Assembly (NCBI GenBank): GCA_028622995.1
Contig: JAJQJQ010000036.1
Coordinates: 2,582,705 to 2,646,704 of the forward strand
Reading direction: 5' to 3'
Source of the DNA: Panagrolaimus kolymaensis
Taxonomy: Eukaryota; Nematoda; Chromadorea; Rhabditida; Panagrolaimidae
Length of the DNA stretch: 64,000 bases
The position numbers and the translations under genes were made by a program. Positions 56,795 to 64,000 of the stretch are shown here, piece by piece. The stretch's first letter is position 1. Each line of letters starts with the position of its first letter. The notes beneath the pieces were generated by a model. It was not told where the DNA came from and searched no databases. It was given only the letters and a program-made list of their open reading frames with translations.

Positions 56795-59572
56795 TTAAAT
56801 GAAGTTAAAGTATTTGTGTTTGTTTAGAACTTTATTCTTGTGTTTTTTGATTGTTTCTTTATGGTAATTATTGCGTATCAGTAGGTTTTCTAGATTTTCA
56901 TAGGCGTTTTTAAAGTTATGTTTATTGCTTGAAACTCTCGCTGTTCTTAATGTTTCTCCCTCAATTATGTTATGTTTATAAACTGTAGGAATATTTGAGC
57001 GATAATTTGAGTATCTAAGCACGTCAAAGGTGTATGCGTCAGTTTTATTATATAAATTGTAGTTGATTCCTTGATTTAATTCAACCGTAATATCGAGGTA
57101 ATTTGTTTTAAATTCGGATTCATGTGTAGTTTCGAGTGTTAAACTTTCATGGTAAATATTATTGGCAATTTTTTGAAAGTCGATATTTTTATGGTTGATT
57201 ACAATTATGTCGTCCATGTATCTGGATGGAGCAATATTTTTTACAAAAAATTGGTTTTCTTTATTATGACAGTATTTGTATTCCATCATAGTCAAAGTTA
57301 AATCTGCAATTTCAGGTGAAGCGTTATTGCCTTGTGGAATTCCATTGATTTGTTTAAAAATTATTGTGGCGAATTTTGCATAGCTATTATCAAGTGTTTG
57401 AATTAGTAAATCCATGATATCTTCTTTAGTAAAGCAATTTTCCATCCCATTTTCTTTTGCTTCCCTGAATTGGCAGTAATTATATCCAACTTTTAAATAT
57501 TCCTTTTTACTGTTTTTAAAGCATAATTCAATTAGGTTGCTTATGTTTTGAATTACAACGGTGTGAGGTAAATTAGTAAATAAGTTGTTAAAATCAGCGC
57601 AAAATAATTTTAAATTATCTTTTTTTGTTAAATTTTCTATTTTTTCAATGAACTCTTGACTGTTTTTTATTGACCAATAATTTTTTAAGCTTGTCCTATT
57701 TTCAATAACTTTGCAATAATTTTTTAATTGGTTTTTAAAATGTTTTAATATTTGTTGTAGTTTTTTTGATAGTTCTTTAATTCCGCTATTACTTGCACCT
57801 GTAATAAATCTGAATTTTATTGGGGTTTTATGCAACTTGGGTATTGCGTAAATTTTTGGAATAACTTTTTCTTTTTCACAATTCATTTTTATTTTTCTGT
57901 TTTCGTTAAGTATGCAGCATTTTGTATAAACTTCGTCTAAATTTATTTCGCTTATTTTATAAGTGTCATTACCTTTAATATTTTCTTTATCCCATCCTAA
58001 TTCTTTTTGCAGACTTTCAACGTATAGTTTTTTGCAAGTAAATGCATAGTTATTTGTTGCTTTATCGGCCGTTGTAATAATAAAATGTTTTTTAATGTTT
58101 TCAAGTTCTTTTTTGGCTTTTTGGTTGAAAATTGGTTTATTTTTGTTTAAGTTAAAGAAAAGAGATTTAGCGAGTTTTTTTATTTCTTTTTTCCAAAGTT
58201 TTTCCAATTTTAAGGCTTGTTTGTTAGTGATTTTATATTTTTTAATTAGTTTATTTTGAAATTGGCAGAAGACTTTATTTATTTCTTCTTCGATTTCTTT
58301 TTTTGTTACAATATTTATATCTCTAAATTTAGTACCCATTTTTAGTGTTTTTTTAAGATTAAGATTTTTTATAAAGTTAATATCCCCCGTTATGATATGT
58401 TTATGGTGGTTATCAAAGTATGGATGTTCTGGTGAACACATACATTTAGAGGTGTTGATTTCTTTAACTTGATTTATAGTGAGGTTATTTAAAAATTGGT
58501 TGTAATTAAAAACTTTAGTACTGATCGGTGGCAGACATTTTTTAATTATTCTGAACTTAGCATTGTCGTGTAATATTATTTGGTTTTCTTTTAATATTTT
58601 GTTTAAAATTTTTCCAAGTTTAATTTTATCCAGGACTGGATGGATATGAGTTAGACTTATGTTTAGAAAATTATTTGTTACCATTCTAGATTTCTTATCA
58701 TTAGTTTTAAAACTTAATAGTTTTAAATCGTTTTTTTTAAATGTCAAAGTATTTTCGTCTTTAGTTAATTTATTTTTAATATTTTTGGAGGTGTTGTAAT
58801 AAAGTTGGAATAATTCGTTTGTTTCAGCTGTGATGATTTTATTTTTTATTTCGGTTGAGCTAGTATTATTTAACTTCTTTTTTCGTTTTCTGTTATTGCC
58901 TCTTGTGTTTTTTATTCGTGGAAAGTTGAAATTAAAATATGGCAATTTATCTAATTTTTCTTTTATTAAAGATAAATTTGTTAGGTTTCCTATTGCCTTA
59001 ATATTGTCGTTTAATCCATATGGATATGCAGTCATTAAAAGTCTGATCCATGTGTCTTCGGTATTTAAGCGAGTTTGTCTATCTTCTAAATCAATATTAT
59101 CCAGGACATCTATTTCAAAATCATTATTTTCATGATTTATAAAATGTTGGCATAAGACAGTTTTTTCAGTTCCATTTTTGATGTTATTTAAATGTTCGCT
59201 AATTCTTTGTTTTAATTTTCTTTTTGTTTCTCCTACATATTGCTTTTTGCATATTTTACAAGTTAAGAGATAAACTAAATTATTTGAACAGCAATTAAAT
59301 TTATTGGTTTTACAGGTTAAATATTTATCTTTAGTTACGCTGCTTTCAACAAAATTACGATTATTTAATCTAGGACATACTTTACAGTTTTTCTTTTTAC
59401 ACTTGTATCCTTCTTGATCTGTAGTTTTAAATGGTTTTATGATTCTTTTTCTTCTTTCCTTTGATATAGTTGCTATGTAATTTTTATAAAAGTTAAAAGG
59501 TTTCGAAATTAGAGTTTTTTTAAACCAATTGGGATGACCCTCCTGGCGGCGGTTTCTCCACCAAGACGGCAC
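56795..59572 (-). CDS. GIY-YIG/RT polyprotein (unit 6)
   Basis: Intact 925-codon frame; translation identical to unit 1. Confidence 0.93.
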   Translation of the reverse strand: MPSWWRNRRQEGHPNWFKKTLISKPFNFYKNYIATISKERRKRIIKPFKTTDQEGYKCKKKNCKVCPRLNNRNFVESSVTKDKYLTCKTNKFNCCSNNLVYLLTCKICKKQYVGETKRKLKQRISEHLNNIKNGTEKTVLCQHFINHENNDFEIDVLDNIDLEDRQTRLNTEDTWIRLLMTAYPYGLNDNIKAIGNLTNLSLIKEKLDKLPYFNFNFPRIKNTRGNNRKRKKKLNNTSSTEIKNKIITAETNELFQLYYNTSKNIKNKLTKDENTLTFKKNDLKLLSFKTNDKKSRMVTNNFLNISLTHIHPVLDKIKLGKILNKILKENQIILHDNAKFRIIKKCLPPISTKVFNYNQFLNNLTINQVKEINTSKCMCSPEHPYFDNHHKHIITGDINFIKNLNLKKTLKMGTKFRDINIVTKKEIEEEINKVFCQFQNKLIKKYKITNKQALKLEKLWKKEIKKLAKSLFFNLNKNKPIFNQKAKKELENIKKHFIITTADKATNNYAFTCKKLYVESLQKELGWDKENIKGNDTYKISEINLDEVYTKCCILNENRKIKMNCEKEKVIPKIYAIPKLHKTPIKFRFITGASNSGIKELSKKLQQILKHFKNQLKNYCKVIENRTSLKNYWSIKNSQEFIEKIENLTKKDNLKLFCADFNNLFTNLPHTVVIQNISNLIELCFKNSKKEYLKVGYNYCQFREAKENGMENCFTKEDIMDLLIQTLDNSYAKFATIIFKQINGIPQGNNASPEIADLTLTMMEYKYCHNKENQFFVKNIAPSRYMDDIIVINHKNIDFQKIANNIYHESLTLETTHESEFKTNYLDITVELNQGINYNLYNKTDAYTFDVLRYSNYRSNIPTVYKHNIIEGETLRTARVSSNKHNFKNAYENLENLLIRNNYHKETIKKHKNKVLNKHKYFNFI

Positions 59573-59584
59573 GAGATGTGTTTT

Positions 59585-59703
59585 AGAGAGCGGCCTCTCT
59601 CGGTACAGGCATGAAAACCGTATTTTTTACAACTGCTGGCAGCATGGTCAGATCCCTCCCGTCCGGATCTCCACTTTTATCACTCAAAGGCAGTTGAACG
59701 GTT
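59585..59703 (-). promoter_or_regulatory. Folded 5' leader structure (unit 6)
   Basis: Same nested stems as unit 1, unchanged. Confidence 0.58.
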
Positions 59704-60222
59704 CACGTTGAATCCGTTTAATAAACCATATTTGAATAATTTTGTAAGTTATAACTAATTTCGAAGAAAGAATAAGAAGGAAATTATTAAATATATATTG
59801 TACAGATTTAGGGTTTTTGAATTGCCCTTTTATGAAGAGAGGAAAGAAGGAAAGAGAAAGAATGGTTAAGATTAAATAATTTTAATTGAATAAAATTATA
59901 AGTTGTAAGCTGAAATAATGTTGAAAGAGTAATTTAAGTCACATTTTGTGTGGGATGAAAGAATAAGGTTTATAAACAGTGTGGATGTCGGGTTCTTGGA
60001 ATTCTTTCGAATTCCAAAGCGGGCATTATTTAAATGAAAATTATAAATTATTGTTATAAGCAGAGTTCACTCAGGAAGTTTTAATTTATAGTGAAAGGAA
60101 TTTTATAAATGAAATTTTAATTTCCTGGGTTCGTAGATTTATTCCAAAGAGTGGGCTTTTTCAACCTCACATCAATTTGGAAGTAAATCAACAAATTACA
60201 AAAAATAAAAAAGTTTTGTAAA

Positions 60223-60644
60223 AAAGTCAACACAACATTAAGGTTGTGCAAGAATTGCATTAAAAGCAATTACTTGAAGACTTTAGGTTATGATAGTTAA
60301 AGAAATAAAATCAAAAATCAAAATTGTAAATAAATGTCACAACAGCATTAAGGCTGTTAGCTAAGCTTTGCTAATGCAATAACTTAGTTTAATGACATTG
60401 TGAATAAATAAAATTCAACTTAAAAAAAATCACTTTAAAGCGAGATCTTTAAGATTGAATTTTTTTGATTTATTGATTTTTGAATGTTAAAAAAATCAAA
60501 AAATATAAATGAATGAATGTCATAACAGCATTAAGGTTGTTAGCTAAGCTTTGCTAATGCAATAACTTAGTTTAATGACATTGGAAATAAATAAAATTCA
60601 ACTTAAAAAAAACACATTAAAGCGAGATCTTTAAGATTGAATTT
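60223..60644 (-). other. Three-way-junction and hairpin module (unit 7)
   Basis: Unchanged relative to unit 1; lies before the indel-rich part. Confidence 0.6.
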
Positions 60645-60663
60645 TTATGGTTTTATTATTTTT

Positions 60664-60770
60664 GGATGTTTCGGCCCTGAACCCTAAACATCCTAATTAT
60701 AAAAGTAAATTTGTATTTTACATTTGTTTGAAAAGGAAACCTGCATCGTTGGGCCTCATCAGTAGAGTTC
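60664..60770 (-). ncRNA. Hammerhead ribozyme strands, permuted order (unit 7)
   Basis: All three strands intact; the predicted cut is between 60,687 and 60,686. Confidence 0.73.
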
Positions 60771-61009
60771 GATGGTCTAAGGTTTGAAATAAAATTATAA
60801 TAAAATTAAAGAGTTTAGTTGAGCGATGATGAAAGTTGAAAAAAAGGGAAAAAGAAATTAGAGAAAAAATAAATTTTTTGAAGATTGAAAAAAGGAAGTG
60901 GTTATTTTGGCTTTATATGCATAAGAGCAATAATATTTTATCGTTGTTGTTTTGAAGCAATGTTTAGTATCATCCAATAATTGTTAGAATTCTAAAGCTA
61001 ATTCAAGAA

Positions 61010-61763
61010 ATGCCACAGAAGCGACCAATTGAACGTGATATTAATGGTGATGAAGGAATGCATTCAGGAGCCAAAATGCCTAATTTGGACTTGCAGGTAT
61101 GTTTTATAATTTATATAATTTTCTCATCTTTTTACTTTTTGTTTTTTAGGATCAAATTGATAAATTGTCTTCAGTTGTTAATGTATTGGCTCCCGTTGTT
61201 CATCGATTGGATGCAGATAATTCAAAAGAATTTTTGATGATTTACAATGTTGATTTTGCACTTACAAACAATAGAAAGGATAATCGTAAATTATTGCTCA
61301 ATGGCGTGTTTGAATTACTGGATCATATTTTGGATAAAAATTATTCATCAACCGCTGTTGGATCTCCAGAATATCTTGGTAAAACTGAAAAGAAATTCAT
61401 TAAAGTTAAACTTGGTTCGCTATTGGTTAATAATGTTATGGATTCACTTCATCGCCTGAAAACGTTCAAGCCAAAGCTGTTTAAAGTTAATGGTCGAATT
61501 GATGTTCAACGATGTTTATCAAATAGTTCAATGAAGAAACGGAAGATTGGATTAATTATCAAGCAAGAATTGATCGCTATGTTCAAGGATATGCTGCATC
61601 AAAGAAGATTAATGCTGTACCTTTTGTTCTGCTTAAAGGTAATACAATTAAAGTAGGAGCTGATGAACCTAAAACTTTTGATATTGTTAAAGATCTAATT
61701 GTAAATTTTAACTTTTGTTTAATGCATTTTATCTTGTTTTGTATATTTTGTCTTTGTAAGTAA
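61010..61763 (+). pseudogene. Accessory gene with one-base deletion (unit 7)
   Basis: Exon 1 61,010-61,096 and the intron match the other units. In exon 2 an AAAA run is shortened to AAA near 61,602, so the frame leaves the normal sequence after KDMLHQ and stops at 61,656. The normal stop codon position would be 61,761-61,763. A sequencing error is as likely as a real mutation. Confidence 0.7.
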
Positions 61764-61809
61764 TATTCAAATAAACTTATGTAACTTTTTGTATTTCTTA
61801 TTTGTTCAG

Positions 61810-64000
61810 TTAAATGAAGTTAAAGTATTTGTGTTTGTTTAGAACTTTATTCTTGTGTTTTTTGATTGTTTCTTTATGGTAATTATTGCGTATCAGTAGG
61901 TTTTCTAGATTTTCATAGGCGTTTTTAAAGTTATGTTTATTGCTTGAAACTCTCGCTGTTCTTAATGTTTCTCCCTCAATTATGTTATGTTTATAAACTG
62001 TAGGAATATTTGAGCGATAATTTGAGTATCTAAGCACGTCAAAGGTGTATGCGTCAGTTTTATTATATAAATTGTAGTTGATTCCTTGATTTAATTCAAC
62101 CGTAATATCGAGGTAATTTGTTTTAAATTCGGATTCATGTGTAGTTTCGAGTGTTAAACTTTCATGGTAAATATTATTGGCAATTTTTTGAAAGTCGATA
62201 TTTTTATGGTTGATTACAATTATGTCGTCCATGTATCTGGATGGAGCAATATTTTTTACAAAAAATTGGTTTTCTTTATTATGACAGTATTTGTATTCCA
62301 TCATAGTCAAAGTTAAATCTGCAATTTCAGGTGAAGCGTTATTGCCTTGTGGAATTCCATTGATTTGTTTAAAAATTATTGTGGCGAATTTTGCATAGCT
62401 ATTATCAAGTGTTTGAATTAGTAAATCCATGATATCTTCTTTAGTAAAGCAATTTTCCATCCATTTTCTTTTGCTTCCCTGAATTGGCAGTAATTATATC
62501 CAACTTTTAAATATTCCTTTTTACTGTTTTTAAAGCATAATTCAATTAGGTTGCTTATGTTTTGAATTACAACGGTGTGAGGTAAATTAGTAAATAAGTT
62601 GTTAAAATCAGCGCAAAATAATTTTAAATTATCTTTTTTTGTTAAATTTTCTATTTTTTCAATGAACTCTTGACTGTTTTTTATTGACCAATAATTTTTT
62701 AAGCTTGTCCTATTTTCAATAACTTTGCAATAATTTTTTAATTGGTTTTTAAAATGTTTTAATATTTGTTGTAGTTTTTTTGATAGTTCTTTAATTCCGC
62801 TATTACTTGCACCTGTAATAAATCTGAATTTTATTGGGGTTTTATGCAACTTGGGTATTGCGTAAATTTTTGGAATAACTTTTTCTTTTTCACAATTCAT
62901 TTTTATTTTTCTGTTTTCGTTAAGTATGCAGCATTTTGTATAAACTTCGTCTAAATTTATTTCGCTTATTTTATAAGTGTCATTACCTTTAATATTTTCT
63001 TTATCCCATCCTAATTCTTTTTGCAGACTTTCAACGTATAGTTTTTTGCAAGTAAATGCATAGTTATTTGTTGCTTTATCGGCCGTTGTAATAATAAATG
63101 TTTTTTAATGTTTTCAAGTTCTTTTTTGGCTTTTTGGTTGAAAATTGGTTTATTTTTGTTTAAGTTAAAGAAAAGAGATTTAGCGAGTTTTTTTATTTCT
63201 TTTTTCCAAAGTTTTTCCAATTTTAAGGCTTGTTTGTTAGTGATTTTATATTTTTTAATTAGTTTATTTTGAAATTGGCAGAAGACTTTATTTATTTCTT
63301 CTTCGATTTCTTTTTTTGTTACAATATTTATATCTCTAAATTTAGTACCCATTTTTAGTGTTTTTTTAAGATTAAGATTTTTATAAAGTTAATATCCCCC
63401 GTTATGATATGTTTATGGTGGTTATCAAAGTATGGATGTTCTGGTGAACACATACATTTAGAGGTGTTGATTTCTTTAACTTGATTTATAGTGAGGTTAT
63501 TTAAAAATGGTTGTAATTAAAAACTTTAGTACTGATCGGTGGCAGACATTTTTTAATTATTCTGAACTTAGCATTGTCGTGTAATATTATTTGGTTTTCT
63601 TTTAATATTTTGTTTAAAATTTTTCCAAGTTTAATTTTATCCAGGACTGGATGGATATGAGTTAGACTTATGTTTAGAAAATTATTTGTTACCATTCTAG
63701 ATTTCTTATCATTAGTTTTAAAACTTAATAGTTTTAAATCGTTTTTTTTTAAATGTCAAAGTATTTTCGTCTTTAGTTAATTTATTTTTAATATTTTTGG
63801 AGGTGTTGTAATAAAGTTGGAATAATTCGTTTGTTTCAGCTGTGATGATTTTATTTTTTATTTCGGTTGAGCTAGTATTATTTAACTTCTTTTTTCGTTT
63901 TCTGTTATTGCCTCTTGTGTTTTTTATTCGTGGAAAGTTGAAATTAAAATATGGCAATTTATCTAATTTTTCTTTTATTAAAGATAAATTTGTTAGTGTC
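61810..64000 (-). pseudogene. GIY-YIG/RT polyprotein, partial and frameshifted (unit 7)
   Basis: The C-terminal part from the stop at 61,810 is readable to about 62,460. It is then broken by single-base losses near 62,461 (CCC to CC), 63,098 (AAAA to AAA), 63,381 (T run) and 63,508 (TT to T), and by a gained T near 63,749. The YMDD, motif B, motif A and PKLHK boxes are still recognisable across the fragments. The GIY-YIG domain lies beyond the window. Five single-base indels in about 1.3 kb, against one in the preceding six units together, points to base-calling error. Confidence 0.8.

Larger units (their letters stand above)
55183..60198 (-). mobile_element. PLE unit 6 (complete, RT frame intact)
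   Basis: 5,016 bases, no variant noticed against unit 5. It is the last complete unit. Confidence 0.92.
30101..64000 (-). mobile_element. Tandem array of seven Penelope-like retroelement units
   Basis: Unit starts fall at 30,101, 35,117, 40,133, 45,150, 50,167, 55,183 and 60,199, giving unit lengths of 5,016, 5,016, 5,017, 5,017, 5,016 and 5,016, with the seventh cut by the window edge. All units have the same orientation. Copies compared by eye are identical except for one shared base insertion, one shared substitution and a cluster of indels in unit 7. Penelope-like elements are known to form head-to-tail tandem copies, so a single control region sits between successive coding regions. Near-perfect identity implies very recent amplification or continuing homogenisation, or an assembly effect. 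Confidence 0.93.
60199..64000 (-). mobile_element. PLE unit 7 (partial, cut by the window end)
   Basis: The first roughly 1.4 kb match the other units. From about 61,600 onward small indels accumulate, mainly in homopolymers, and the last few bases (after TTTGTTAG near 63,995) no longer match the unit. This looks like unpolished sequence at a contig end rather than old decay, since substitutions are almost absent. Confidence 0.88.

Overview
The window looks like a repeat-rich piece of an AT-rich eukaryotic genome, most likely an invertebrate animal. It holds a satellite with higher-order repeats, a Penelope-like retroelement (PLE) and a gene with a short GT-AG spliceosomal intron. Nothing bacterial, phage or plasmid-like is present. 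The species cannot be named from the sequence.

Region 1 (1 to about 30,104) is one uninterrupted satellite array of 135-136 bp monomers, roughly 220 of them. A conserved core box is flanked by segments that come in a few alternative versions. Monomers are organised into several nested higher-order repeats (about 1,082, 2,710, 1,224, 2,040 and 1,088 bp). No gene is supported here; the many 64-codon minus-strand reading frames are by-products of the repeat.

Region 2 (about 30,101 to 64,000) is a head-to-tail array of seven almost identical 5,016-5,017 bp units; the seventh is cut by the window end. Each unit carries, on the minus strand, a roughly 925-codon PLE polyprotein with a GIY-YIG endonuclease at its N-terminus followed by a reverse transcriptase. 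This domain order fits the Naiad/Chlamys type of PLE. On the plus strand, between the RT stop codon and the 3' control region, lies a small intron-containing gene of unknown function. The 3' region (RT sense) contains all three strands of a hammerhead ribozyme, but in a permuted order, and three copies of a three-way-junction fold whose stems differ between copies while pairing is kept. The 5' leader of the RT frame is GC-rich and strongly folded, and there is no in-frame AUG before the endonuclease domain.

How it may work (inference): the minus-strand transcript would carry the RT mRNA, and the hammerhead could cut tandem transcripts into unit-length RNAs that the GIY-YIG/RT protein copies back into DNA. 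All units have their RT-sense 3' end towards the satellite and their 5' end towards the right edge. Units 3 and 4 share a frameshift in the RT, units 2 and 3 share a point variant, and unit 7 has a cluster of homopolymer indels suggesting unpolished sequence near a contig end.
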